From assembly GCF_000719095.1 (NCBI RefSeq), contig NZ_JOEH01000023.1, forward strand, positions 1-64,000: DNA of 64,000 nt, written 5' to 3'. Below, one piece after another: positions 36,501 through 44,955 of this stretch. The DNA comes from Streptacidiphilus jeojiense. GTDB taxonomy: Bacteria; Actinomycetota; Actinomycetes; Streptomycetales; Streptomycetaceae. The translations under genes and the position numbers were made by a program. The notes beneath the pieces are model-generated. The model worked only from the letters and a program-made list of their open reading frames with translations. It had not been told where the DNA came from and did not search any database. The number at the start of each line of letters is the position of its first letter. Position 1 is the first letter of the stretch.

Positions 36501-37790
36501 ATGCCCTCGCTGCGCCCCCGCTTCCCCGGTGAACGCGCCCTCGTCGCCGGGATCGCCGTCGACGCGCTCGGCTCCGGTATGTACGTCCCGTTCAGCCTGG
36601 TCTTCTTCCGCCATGTCACCGGGCTGCCGCTGCCGCTGATCGGCCTGGTGCTCACCGGCACCGGGCTGGTCGGCATGGTCGCGCTGCCGCTGGCCGGCGC
36701 CGCCGTCGACCGGTTCGGCGCCCGTCGGATGCAGCTCTCGCTGTACGTCCTGCGCGGAGCCGGCTTCGCCTGCTACCCGCTGGCCCACGGGCTGGTCGCC
36801 TTCGCCGCGGTGGCGCTGGTCACCGCGGTCGGCACCCGGGCCTTCCCAGCCGCCCAGCAGGCCAGGCTCGCCGAGCTGGTGGACGGCGCCGACCGGGAGC
36901 GGATGCAGGCGCTGACCCGCAGCCTCAGCAACGCCGGCCTCGGCGCCGGCACCCTGGTCGCCTCGCTGCTGATCGCCACTGCCGGCGGTTCCGGCTACCT
37001 CGCCGCCGCCTGGCTGAACGCCGCCAGTTTCGTCGTCGCCGCGCTGCTGGCCGCGCGTACGCCGGTGTGCACCCCGGTCCGCGCGCCGGGCGCCGGCGGT
37101 CGGGGCGACCGCAGCGGCGGCTACCGGCTGGTCGCCGGGGACCGCCCGTTCCTCGGGCTCACCCTCGCCAATCTGCTGCTGGCTCTCGGCTATGCCTCGC
37201 TCAGCGTGCTGCTGCCGGTCTTCGCCACCGGCTGGCTGCACCTGCCGCAGGGCCTCACCGGGATCACCTTCGCGGTGAACACCGCGCTCTGCGCCACCCT
37301 CGGCGTCCCGGTCGCCGCCTTCGCCCGCCGCCGCTTCGCCACCCGCAACCGGGCCGCCGCCACCGGGGCGGTACTGTTCGCGGTCGCCTTCCTGGGACAG
37401 GCTGTGCTGGGCACCCTCCGTCCGCACAGCGTCCCGCTGCTGATGGCGGGTCTGCTGGCGGCCGTGGTGGTGGCGACCGCCGGCGAGCTGGTGCACAGCC
37501 CGGCCGCCGGCGCGCTGTCCCAGGCCGCCGCGCCGGCGCCGCTGCGCGGCCGCTACCTGGCCGCCTACCAGCTCTCCTGGTCGCTGGCCAATGTGCTGGC
37601 GCCCACCCTGTTCACCCTGCTGGTCACCGTCGACGGGCGGCTGCCCTGGCTGGTGGTCGCCGCGGCGGCGCTGCTGGGCGGCGCCCTGCTGCTGCGACTG
37701 GAGCGCACCCTCCCGGCCGACGCCGTCGGCTTCCACCCCGGACGGACCGTCGCCGCACGCGGGCAGGCCGTCGCCACCACCGCGGCCTGA
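36501..37790 (+). CDS. MFS transporter (exporter under MarR control)
   Basis: A 429-residue inner-membrane transporter with about 12 hydrophobic segments. The MFS motif A is LAGAAVDRFGARRMQL (about 64-79). A long cytosolic loop follows TM6 (about 185-205, Gly/Arg-rich). The ATG at 36501 has AAGGAG (36489-36494) 6 nt upstream. It is divergent from the MarR regulator with a palindromic operator between them, so it is probably induced by its own export substrate. The C-terminal 25 residues are hydrophilic. The stop codon begins a 16-bp tandem repeat. Confidence 0.9.
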   Translation: MPSLRPRFPGERALVAGIAVDALGSGMYVPFSLVFFRHVTGLPLPLIGLVLTGTGLVGMVALPLAGAAVDRFGARRMQLSLYVLRGAGFACYPLAHGLVAFAAVALVTAVGTRAFPAAQQARLAELVDGADRERMQALTRSLSNAGLGAGTLVASLLIATAGGSGYLAAAWLNAASFVVAALLAARTPVCTPVRAPGAGGRGDRSGGYRLVAGDRPFLGLTLANLLLALGYASLSVLLPVFATGWLHLPQGLTGITFAVNTALCATLGVPVAAFARRRFATRNRAAATGAVLFAVAFLGQAVLGTLRPHSVPLLMAGLLAAVVVATAGELVHSPAAGALSQAAAPAPLRGRYLAAYQLSWSLANVLAPTLFTLLVTVDGRLPWLVVAAAALLGGALLLRLERTLPADAVGFHPGRTVAARGQAVATTAA

Positions 37791-37835
37791 CCATCCGTCG
37801 GTCCGACCATCCGTCGGATTGACCACCCGTCACCG
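37788..37835. repeat. 16-bp tandem repeat, 3 copies, starting at the MFS stop codon
   Basis: TGACCATCCGTCGGTC (37788-37803, its TGA is the MFS stop), CGACCATCCGTCGGAT (37804-37819) and TGACCACCCGTCACCG (37820-37835) run head to tail. A short GCACCGAGCC-like 10-bp duplication follows to about 37858. Confidence 0.78.
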
Positions 37836-37873
37836 AGCTGCACCGAGCCGCACCGACCCGAGGAGTCGCAGTC

Positions 37874-38848
37874 ATGCCCCGAACCACCGCCGTCGGCACC
37901 CTCGCCGTCACCGCGCTGGCCCCGCTGGCCTGGGGCTCCACCTACGCGGTCACCACCCAGCTGCTCCCGCCGGACCGTCCGCTGCTGGCCGCCACCCTGC
38001 GCGCGCTCCCGGCCGGACTGCTGCTGCTCCTGGCCACCCGCCGGCTGCCGCACGGCTCCTGGTGGTGGCGCGCCGGGGTCCTCGGTGCGCTCAACATCGG
38101 GGTCTTCTTCGCCCTGCTGTTCCTGGCCGCCTACCGCCTGCCCGGCGGCATCGCCGCCGTCCTCGGCGCGGTGCAGCCGCTGCTCACCGCGGCGCTGGCG
38201 ATCCCGCTGCTCGGGCAGCTGCCCAGCCGCCGCGCCCTGCTGGGCGGTGTCACCGGCCTGTTCGGGGTGGCGCTGGTGGTGCTCCAGGCCACCGCCAGAC
38301 TGGACGCGGTCGGGGTGCTGGCCGGCCTCGGCGGAGCCGCCTGCATGGCCACCGGCACCGTCCTGGCCAAGCGCTGGGGCCGTCCCGAGGGCGTCGGCGC
38401 GCTCCCCTTCACCGGCTGGCAGCTCACCGCCGGCGGCCTGCTGCTGCTCCCGGTGGCCCTCGCGGTCGAGGGCCCGGTCCCGGCGCTGGGCGGCACGGCA
38501 CTGCTCGGCTACGCCTACCTGGCCACCGCCAACACCGCGCTGGCCTACTGGCTCTGGTTCCGCGGCATCGCCAGGCTGGACGCCCCCTCGGTCGCCTTCC
38601 TCGGCCTGCTCAGCCCGCTCGCCGCGGCCGTCATCGGCTGGGCCCTGCTGGACCAGCGGCTGACACCGGTCCAGCTCACCGGCATGGCGCTGGCCCTCGC
38701 CGGGACCCTGCTGGGCGCCCTGGCCGGACCGCGTGCCGTTGTGCCGAAGGGGGCCGGGCCCGGCAGGATGGCCCCGTGCCCTTCACCCTCAGCCACCCCG
38801 CAGCCGTCCTCCCCCTCATCGCCGACGGCCGCGGCCGCGGGCCGCTGA
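37874..38848 (+). CDS. EamA/DMT family transporter
   Basis: A 324-residue drug/metabolite transporter with about ten hydrophobic helices in two EamA halves. The first half opens with APLAWGSTYAVTTQLLP (about 16-32) and contains RALPAGLLLLLATRRLP. The second half includes YLATANTALAYWLWFRGIARL (about 215-235, EamA hallmark in parts). The ATG at 37874 has AGGAG 8 nt upstream. The last 25 residues (PCPSPSATPQPSSPSS...) look like out-of-frame reading of the next gene, whose start lies 73 bp before this stop; the original end may have been lost. Export of an amino acid or metabolite is the family default. Confidence 0.88.
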   Translation: MPRTTAVGTLAVTALAPLAWGSTYAVTTQLLPPDRPLLAATLRALPAGLLLLLATRRLPHGSWWWRAGVLGALNIGVFFALLFLAAYRLPGGIAAVLGAVQPLLTAALAIPLLGQLPSRRALLGGVTGLFGVALVVLQATARLDAVGVLAGLGGAACMATGTVLAKRWGRPEGVGALPFTGWQLTAGGLLLLPVALAVEGPVPALGGTALLGYAYLATANTALAYWLWFRGIARLDAPSVAFLGLLSPLAAAVIGWALLDQRLTPVQLTGMALALAGTLLGALAGPRAVVPKGAGPGRMAPCPSPSATPQPSSPSSPTAAAAGR

Positions 38849-39630
38849 TCGCCTCGGCCATGGTCGCCGGATCGCTGGCACCGGACGTGCCCTTCTTCCT
38901 GGAGAGCCTGCTGCCCGGCAGTTACGGCCTCGGCGGCACCGCCCACCGCGCGTGGGCGGTGCCCACCCTGGACGTGGCCATCGCCGCCGGGCTGGTCGTC
39001 GGCTGGCACGGGCTGCTGCGCGAACCGCTGGTCGCGCTGCTGCCCGACCCCTGGGCCGACCGCGCCGACGCGCTCACCGCCCCCAGCCGCAAGCCCGGGC
39101 CCGGGCGCTTCGGCTCCTGCCAACCCGCTGACGCCGCGTGGTTCGCCGCCTCGGCGGCGCTGGGCGCGTTCAGCCACGTCGGCTGGGACGCCTTCACCCA
39201 CCACGGCCGGGCCGGGGTCCGGCGGTTCCCTGCGCTGCGCCGGACGGTCGGCGGGATGCCGGTCTACCACGCGCTGCAGTGGGGCACCTCCGCCGTCGGC
39301 CTGGGCCTGATCGCCGTCTCCGGGAGCGCGGCGCTGCGGCGCCGGGAGCTGCCGCAGCCGCGCCGGATCACCCTGCGACCCGGCGTCAGAAGGGCTGCGG
39401 TCGCCGCCGTCGCGGCGAGCACCGTCCTCGGCGCGGTGCACCGGACCGCGCGGGAGCTGCCGAGGTCCGGCGGCCGGCTCGCCCCGGCGGAGCTGGTCGC
39501 CGCCGCGTCCTTCGGCGGCGGCGCCGGAGCGGCCGTCGGAGCCGCGGCGGTGGCACTGGCCGTCCGGCTGACGACCCGTCCGGACCAGGCGCGACCGGCG
39601 GGTGCGGGTGCTCACGGCGACGCCCTCTAA
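38776..39630 (+). CDS. DUF4184 family membrane protein
   Basis: A 284-residue membrane protein of the DUF4184 family. The start is GTG 38776, giving the family N-terminus MPFTLSHPAAVLPLI. GSLAPDVPFFL (about 34-44) and FSHVGWDAFTHHGR (about 134-147) carry the conserved His/Asp residues, resembling a membrane metal-dependent hydrolase (YdjM-like) layout. About four or five hydrophobic segments are present. CAGGAT lies 7 nt before the start and may be a -10 for a leaderless message inside the eamA gene. The overlap with eamA is 73 bp. The activity is unknown. Confidence 0.85.
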   Translation: MPFTLSHPAAVLPLIADGRGRGPLIASAMVAGSLAPDVPFFLESLLPGSYGLGGTAHRAWAVPTLDVAIAAGLVVGWHGLLREPLVALLPDPWADRADALTAPSRKPGPGRFGSCQPADAAWFAASAALGAFSHVGWDAFTHHGRAGVRRFPALRRTVGGMPVYHALQWGTSAVGLGLIAVSGSAALRRRELPQPRRITLRPGVRRAAVAAVAASTVLGAVHRTARELPRSGGRLAPAELVAAASFGGGAGAAVGAAAVALAVRLTTRPDQARPAGAGAHGDAL

Positions 39631-39641
39631 TATGAGGAAGT

Positions 39642-40952
39642 GTGACGCAGACGCAGCGCCCCAGCGGCGACCAGGCCCCCAGCACCGACACGTCGGCTCC
39701 CGGCGTTCCGAGCGGCTCCCAGCTCGACACCGATGAGCAGGGCCACGGCGACCAGGGCAGCGGCGAGCTCGGCGGGGTGTGGGACGTCGTGGTCGTCGGC
39801 GCGGGTCCGGCCGGCGCCTCCGCCGCCTACGAGGCCGCGTCGTCCACCGGTGCGAACGGCGGTTCGCCGCGGGTGCTGCTGATCGACAAGGCCGCCCCGC
39901 CCCGCTACAAGACCTGCGGCGGCGGCATCATCGGCCCCTCCAGGGACGCGCTGCCGCCCGGCTTCGTGCTGCCGCTGAAGGACCGCGTCCACGCCATCAC
40001 CTTCGCCCTTGACGGCCGCTTCCAGCGCACCCGCCGCTCCAAGAAGATGCTGTTCGGGCTGGTCAACCGGGACGAGTTCGACCAGCGGCTGGTGCAGTGC
40101 GCGGAGAAGGCCGGTGCGGTGCTGGCCACCGGAGTGGCCGTCAGCGGCGTGCAGGAGAACGGCGACGAGGGCGTGGTGCTCACCCTCCAGGACGGCCGTA
40201 CCGTGCGGGCCCTGGCCGTGGTCGGCGCCGACGGCAGCGCCGGACGCATCGGCGCGCACGTGGGCGTCAGCTTCGACCAGGTCGACCTGGGCCTGGAGGC
40301 CGAGATCCCGGTCCCGGACTCGGTCGCCGCGGCCTGGCGCGGCCGAGTGCTGCTGGACTGGGGCGGCGCCGTCCCCGGCTCGTACGGCTGGGTCTTCCCC
40401 AAGGGGGACAGCCTCACCGTGGGCGTCATCGCCGCCCGGGGCCAGGGTGCCGAGACCCGCGCCTACCTTAAGGAGTTCATCGCCCGGCTGGGCCTGGCCG
40501 GCTTCACCCCCTCGATCGAGTCCGGCCACCTGACCCGCTGCCGCTCCGAGGACTCCCCGCTGGCCAAGGGCCGGGTCCTGGTCGCCGGCGACGCGGCCGG
40601 ACTGCTGGAGCCGTGGACCCGCGAGGGCATCTCCTACGCGCTGCGCTCCGGACGGCTGGCCGGGCAGTGGGCCGCGAGGCTCGCCGCCGCCCCGGACCCG
40701 GTGGAGGTGCGCCGGCAGGCGCTCAACTACGCCTTCGCCATCAAGGCGGACCTGGGCGAGGAGATGCGCATCGGCCGCAAGCTGATGACCGCCTTCGAGA
40801 GCCGCCCGCGGGCGTTCCACTTCGCCGCGCTGGGGCTGCGCCCGGCCTGGCGGGCCTTCGCCCGGGTCACCCAGGGCCACACCACCTTCGCCGGGCTGGC
40901 CCGCTCGCAGGGCCTCGGCCGCTCGACCATCGACCTGCTCACCCGGTCCTGA
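39642..40952 (+). CDS. Geranylgeranyl reductase family FAD-dependent oxidoreductase
   Basis: A 436-residue flavoprotein. The first 45 residues are a hydrophilic Gly/Asp/Gln-rich extension. The FAD-binding motif VVVVGAGPAGASAAYEAA is at about 49-66, the family hallmark PPRYKTCGGGIIGPS at about 85-99, and the second FAD motif GRVLVAGDAAGLLEPWTREGI at about 310-330, in parts. Family members reduce prenyl chains of lipids or quinones. GTG 39642 is used; a TAATAT -10 lies 7 nt upstream of the start and overlaps the previous stop codon, so leaderless transcription is likely. Streptomyces often have this gene near respiratory genes, but none is adjacent here. Confidence 0.9.
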   Translation: MTQTQRPSGDQAPSTDTSAPGVPSGSQLDTDEQGHGDQGSGELGGVWDVVVVGAGPAGASAAYEAASSTGANGGSPRVLLIDKAAPPRYKTCGGGIIGPSRDALPPGFVLPLKDRVHAITFALDGRFQRTRRSKKMLFGLVNRDEFDQRLVQCAEKAGAVLATGVAVSGVQENGDEGVVLTLQDGRTVRALAVVGADGSAGRIGAHVGVSFDQVDLGLEAEIPVPDSVAAAWRGRVLLDWGGAVPGSYGWVFPKGDSLTVGVIAARGQGAETRAYLKEFIARLGLAGFTPSIESGHLTRCRSEDSPLAKGRVLVAGDAAGLLEPWTREGISYALRSGRLAGQWAARLAAAPDPVEVRRQALNYAFAIKADLGEEMRIGRKLMTAFESRPRAFHFAALGLRPAWRAFARVTQGHTTFAGLARSQGLGRSTIDLLTRS

Positions 40953-40960
40953 GCGCCGTC

Positions 40961-41010
40961 CGCGTACTCCCCGGGGAGTAGCACGGCTGTCCGCCCCGGG
41001 GTGACGCCGC
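40961..41010 (+). promoter_or_regulatory. Operator/promoter module A (matches module B at 57423)
   Basis: Holds the perfect palindrome TACTCCCC-GGGGAGTA at 40965-40980. The 50-bp block aligns without gaps to 57423-57472 at about 80 percent identity by eye, including CGCGTACTCCC, CCGCCCCGG and GACGCCGC. It lies upstream of the histidine kinase gene and is probably the binding site of the encoded response regulator. Confidence 0.6.
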
Positions 41011-41039
41011 CGGGCCCGATGATGACCTACCGTGACGGC

Positions 41040-42284
41040 ATGGACCATCCCCGAGCCCGCAGGGAGCGCCGGGAGGGCAGGGAGCCCTTGCGGCGCGGCG
41101 CCGGCGGGCGCCCGCTGCCCTCCCGCGCGCTGGTGTTCAGCAGCATCGGGCTGGCCCTGATCCAGGTGGTCGGCACCCGCGCGGCCCAGCACGGCCAGCC
41201 GCAGGCGCACCAGCTTGACCCCTTCGGCTTCGTGCTGCTGCTGCTCGGCCCGGCGATCCTGCTGCTGCGCAACCGGCTGCCGGTCGCCGCCTGCGTCGGG
41301 ACCGCCGCCGTGGTGGTGGTCTACCTGCTGGTCGGCTACCCGTACGGGCCGATCTTCCTCAGCGTGGTGGTCGGCTTCGTCAACGCGATCCTCACCGGCC
41401 ACCGCAGGGCCGCCTGGATCTCGGTCGCCGGACTCTACCTCGCCCATCTGACGCTGACTCTGGCCACCGGGGACCTGCACTGGAACGACGCCCGCGACTG
41501 GGCCAGGGAACTGGGCACGATCGCCTGGCTGCTGCTGGTGGTGCTGGCCGCGGAGGTGGTCCGCAGCCGGGTCGAGCAGCGCGAGCAGCGGCGCCAGGTC
41601 CGGGCCGAGCGCGAGCAGCGGGTCGCCGACGAGCAGCGCCTCGCCATCGCCCGCGAGCTGCACGACGTGCTGGCGCACAGCATCTCGCTGATCAACATCC
41701 AGGCGGGGGTGGCGCTGGAACTGCTGGACGGCGATCCGGAGCAGGCCAGGACCGCGCTCACCACGATCAAGCAGACCAGCAAGGAGGCGCTGGGCGAGGT
41801 CCGCCAGGTGCTCGGCACGCTGCGCACCCCGGGCCGGGACGACGCCGCCCCGCGCACCCCGGCGCCCGGCCTGGACCGCCTGGACGAGCTGGTCGCCCAG
41901 GCCCGTTCCGCGGGCCTCGACGTCGCGCTGCACACCACCGGCACCCGCAGGGCGCTGCCGCAGGGCGTCGAACTGGCTGCCTTCCGCATCGTCCAGGAGG
42001 CGCTGACCAATGTCATCCGGCACTCCTCGGCCCGTACCGCGCAGGTCGGTCTCGTCTTCGCGGACGAGGCGCTGACCCTGGACGTCCAGGACCCCGGACC
42101 GCTCTCGGCCACCGGCGGGCCCCGCGCCGGAGGGTCCGGCAGCGGGCTCACCGGGATGCGGGAACGGGTCGCCGCGCTGGGCGGCAGCGTCAGCGCCGCC
42201 CCGTCCGGAACCGGCTTCCGCGTCCACGCCGAACTGCCGCTGCACCGGGCCGACCGGCCCTCCACCGCCCAGGAGCTGCCATGA
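41040..42284 (+). CDS. NarL-type two-component sensor histidine kinase
   Basis: A 414-residue membrane kinase. Five to six hydrophobic segments lie between about 30 and 175, then a coiled-coil linker rich in Arg/Glu/Gln (about 180-205), the HisKA_3 phosphoacceptor ELHDVLAHSISLINIQ (His near 213), and a HATPase (QEALTNVIRHSSA near 320; GSGLTGMRERVAALGG near 368). The ATG at 41040 sits 6 nt after TACCGT, so the mRNA is probably leaderless. The stop overlaps the response-regulator start (ATGA, 42281-42284). The upstream palindrome suggests autoregulation. Confidence 0.93.
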   Translation: MDHPRARRERREGREPLRRGAGGRPLPSRALVFSSIGLALIQVVGTRAAQHGQPQAHQLDPFGFVLLLLGPAILLLRNRLPVAACVGTAAVVVVYLLVGYPYGPIFLSVVVGFVNAILTGHRRAAWISVAGLYLAHLTLTLATGDLHWNDARDWARELGTIAWLLLVVLAAEVVRSRVEQREQRRQVRAEREQRVADEQRLAIARELHDVLAHSISLINIQAGVALELLDGDPEQARTALTTIKQTSKEALGEVRQVLGTLRTPGRDDAAPRTPAPGLDRLDELVAQARSAGLDVALHTTGTRRALPQGVELAAFRIVQEALTNVIRHSSARTAQVGLVFADEALTLDVQDPGPLSATGGPRAGGSGSGLTGMRERVAALGGSVSAAPSGTGFRVHAELPLHRADRPSTAQELP

Positions 42285-42949
42285 TCCGCGTACTGCTCGC
42301 CGACGACCAGGTGCTGGTCCGGGCCGGCTTCCGCTCGCTGCTGGACGCACAGCCCGACATCGAGGTGGTCGCCGAGGCCGACGACGGCCTCGCCGCCGTT
42401 CGGCTGGCCGGTGAACTGCGGCCGGACGTGGTGCTGATGGACATCCGGATGCCCGGGCAGGACGGCCTGGCCGCGACCCGGACGATCACCGGCGATCCGG
42501 CGCTGGCCCGGATCAAGGTGGTCGTACTGACCACCTTCGAACTGGACGAGTACGTGTTCGAGGCGCTGCGGGCCGGCGCGGCCGGGTTCCTGGTCAAGGA
42601 CACCGAGCCGGCCGAACTGGTCCGCGCGGTACGGGCGGTGCACGGCGGCGACGGTCTGCTGTCACCGGGGGTGACCCGCCGGCTGATCTCGGAGTTCGCC
42701 GCCCGCTCCAAGGAGCCGGAACGCTCCACCGCCCTGGCCCGGCTGACGGAACGCGAGCGCGAGGTGGTCGCCCTGGTCGGCCTGGGCCTCTCCAACGAGG
42801 AGATCGCCGGCCGACTGGTCGTCAGCCCACTCACCGCCAAAACCCACGTCAGCCGCGCCATGGTGAAACTCGGCGCCCGCGACCGCGCCCAACTGGTCGT
42901 CCTCGCCTACGAGTCAGGCCTGGTCCGCCCGGGCTGGCTGGGCGGATGA
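42281..42949 (+). CDS. NarL/LuxR family response regulator
   Basis: A 222-residue response regulator. Receiver domain: acidic pair DD (residues 8-9), phosphoacceptor Asp in VLMDIRMPGQDG (about 54), Thr in VVLTTFE (about 84) and Lys in FLVKDTEP (about 106). LuxR-type HTH: LTEREREVVALVGLGLSNEEIAGRLVVS (about 152-179, in parts) and TAKTHVSRAMVKLGARDRAQLV. It is coupled to the kinase by a 4-bp overlap. It probably binds the TACTCCCCGGGGAGTA site upstream of the operon and the similar site at 57427. Confidence 0.95.
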   Translation: MIRVLLADDQVLVRAGFRSLLDAQPDIEVVAEADDGLAAVRLAGELRPDVVLMDIRMPGQDGLAATRTITGDPALARIKVVVLTTFELDEYVFEALRAGAAGFLVKDTEPAELVRAVRAVHGGDGLLSPGVTRRLISEFAARSKEPERSTALARLTEREREVVALVGLGLSNEEIAGRLVVSPLTAKTHVSRAMVKLGARDRAQLVVLAYESGLVRPGWLGG

Positions 42950-42998
42950 CCCAGGTGCAGACCGCGACAAGGCACGTAGACGACGCAGCAGAGTTCCG

Positions 42999-43910
42999 CT
43001 AGCCGCGGCCGTAGCGGTGTTCGGCGCGCCAGAAGAAGACCAGGCCTGTGCCCAGGGACAGCAGGGACCAGAACAGGCCTGCGGACCAGGCGTGCGGGGT
43101 GGTCTGGCCGTAGCCGTCGAGGAGTGCGTGGCGGGACAGTTCGATGTAGATGGCGCCGGGGTTGAACTCCAGCATCAGTCGGACCCAGTGCGGGGCGTGC
43201 GCCGTCAGCTTGTTGAGGCTGTACATCACGCCGCAGGTGTACATCCACACCCGGAGCACCCAGGGGACCAGCTCGCGCATGTCCCGCAGGACCGCGCCGA
43301 TCCTGGCCATGACCAGGGCCGCACCGACGTTGAACAGGGTCTGCAGGACCAGGGCGGGCAGGATCTGCAGCCACCGGGTCGACGGGATCTGGCCCACGGC
43401 GACCAGGATCCAGGCCACGATGCCCAGCGAGAAGCCCAGGATGATGAGCTGCTGCACCACGGTGGCCAGCGGCAGCAGCGCCCGGGGGAAGGACAGCGCG
43501 CGGATCAGCGTCATCCGGTCGGCCACCGACTTGGTGCCGACCGCGAAGGCCTCGCGGGTGTAGCTGAAGACGAACACGCCGATGGAGAGGAAGCCGATGT
43601 AGCTCTCGCCGGAACCGGCCTTGCGGTCCAGCATCCAGCCGAACACCAGGTAGTAGACCCCGATGTGGAGCAGCGGCGTCAGCACGTTCCACAGCGGTCC
43701 CAGCCGGGCCGAGGAGTAGACGCTGGCGACCCGGGCCCGGGCGTAGGCGAAGGTGAAGTGCCGGTAGGCCACCAGCGAGCGCACATAGGACCAGAACGGG
43801 GGCCGCTGCCCGGGGACGGTCAGCCCGTACCGGGCGGCGACCTCGGCGGAGCTCGGCTCGACGAGCCGCTCGGGACGGGCCGGGCCCGCGTCGAGAGTCT
43901 GGCTGCTCAT
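42999..43910 (-). CDS. ABC-2 type polysaccharide export permease (Wzm/TagG-like)
   Basis: A 303-residue permease for exporting an undecaprenyl-linked or lipid-linked glycan. About six hydrophobic helices follow a cytosolic N-terminal part; LGPLWNVLTPLLHIGVYYLVFG (about 72-93, in parts) is the family amphipathic entry, and FNPGAIYIELSRHALLDGYG (about 248-267, in parts) is the conserved C-terminal loop. It is the last gene of the nonulosonate operon; its ATG lies one base after the polysialyltransferase stop (TGATATG). No Wzt/TagH ATPase gene exists in the window, so the energy subunit must be encoded elsewhere or shared with another permease. Confidence 0.9.
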   Translation of the reverse strand: MSSQTLDAGPARPERLVEPSSAEVAARYGLTVPGQRPPFWSYVRSLVAYRHFTFAYARARVASVYSSARLGPLWNVLTPLLHIGVYYLVFGWMLDRKAGSGESYIGFLSIGVFVFSYTREAFAVGTKSVADRMTLIRALSFPRALLPLATVVQQLIILGFSLGIVAWILVAVGQIPSTRWLQILPALVLQTLFNVGAALVMARIGAVLRDMRELVPWVLRVWMYTCGVMYSLNKLTAHAPHWVRLMLEFNPGAIYIELSRHALLDGYGQTTPHAWSAGLFWSLLSLGTGLVFFWRAEHRYGRG

Positions 43911-43911
43911 A

Positions 43912-44955
43912 TCAGTGCGGCCTCCTGACCGCTGCGGTGTCTACTGCGGTGAGTCCGGTGAGTCCGGTGACCCGGTGCAGGAAGGCCGAGGCGTGCGCCG
44001 GGGCGTCGGGGCGCAGCCAGCCGCGGATCTCCTCGCAGGCGGTGATCTCGACCGGGTGGCCCCGCAGGATCCTGGGGAGGGTGTGCAGGATCGTGGACGG
44101 GAAGCTGAGCACCGTGCCGCCCACCGGCTCGGTCAGTACCGCCAGTTCCAGTGGCAGCCGGGGCTGGACGATCTCCAGCTCAGCCGCCAGCTCCAGCTGC
44201 CGCAGCTTCTCCGGCTCCTCCCGGCGGTGCGCCAGGTAGCGGGAGACGCCGAGCCGGCGGGCCAGCTGGGCCACCCCCTCGACATAGCGCGCGGCGGTGA
44301 TCAGACCGGTCTCCACCAGCGAGCAGCCGGCCAGGTCCACCAGCGGGAGCACGGTGGGCGGGCCGAACCGTCCGCGCGCCCAGCTGTACTGGTTGGAGCT
44401 CGTCGCCGTGCCCGGGGGGAGCTCCAGCGGGCCGCTCATGGCGGTGAAGAGCTCCAACCGGTGCCCCCGGCGCGGCAGCAGCCGGCGGGTGGTCCGGTCG
44501 GCGGCGCCGGACGCCCGGGCCGCCCCGCTGCGGTGCCAGCGGACCAGCGGGCGCCCGGCCAGCAGCAGTTCGGACAGCTCCAGGGTCGCCGTGCCGTCGT
44601 CGACCAGGACCAGCTCCCTGGCCGGCGACAGCGGCAGCAGCAGCTGCACCAGCCGGGAGAAGGGGTCGCCCAGGATCAGCCGGCGGGCCCCGGCCAGCCG
44701 CGGCGCCAGCAGGGCGCAGCAGCCGGCCAGGGCGGCGGCACTGCCGCGCACCTCGTACGCACTCACCCGGAGCCCGGCGGAGCGGGCCAGACCGGACACG
44801 GCGGCGAGCTGACGCCGGGTCGGCTCGTCCTGGGGCAGCAGCACGGCGACGGCCACCGGCCCCTCGTCCGCCCCGCGGCGGTCACCGAGAGCCCACTCCA
44901 GCACGTTCAGCAGCTGGGCCGGGCTCTCCACCAGCGCGAGCGCGGGTGGGGTCAC
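43912..44955 (-). CDS. Polysialyltransferase-family glycosyltransferase (alpha-2,8-polyST-like)
   Basis: A 347-residue cytosolic GT-B-like protein of the alpha-2,8-polysialyltransferase family, which moves a nonulosonic acid from its CMP form to a growing polymer. The N-terminal VESPAQLLNVLEWAL (about 9-23) is typical; the acidic motif LVDDGTATLELSELL (about 128-142) carries the D-D-G catalytic signature of bacterial sialyltransferases; RYLAHRREEPEK (about 230) takes the place of the HP motif region. The GTG at 44955 overlaps the neuB stop by 4 bp (GTGA). An ACTCACCGG-type repeat codes for TGLTGLT near the C-terminus. Context with NeuB and NeuA supports the call; the sugar could be Kdn rather than Neu5Ac. 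Confidence 0.82.
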   Translation of the reverse strand: MTPPALALVESPAQLLNVLEWALGDRRGADEGPVAVAVLLPQDEPTRRQLAAVSGLARSAGLRVSAYEVRGSAAALAGCCALLAPRLAGARRLILGDPFSRLVQLLLPLSPARELVLVDDGTATLELSELLLAGRPLVRWHRSGAARASGAADRTTRRLLPRRGHRLELFTAMSGPLELPPGTATSSNQYSWARGRFGPPTVLPLVDLAGCSLVETGLITAARYVEGVAQLARRLGVSRYLAHRREEPEKLRQLELAAELEIVQPRLPLELAVLTEPVGGTVLSFPSTILHTLPRILRGHPVEITACEEIRGWLRPDAPAHASAFLHRVTGLTGLTAVDTAAVRRPH

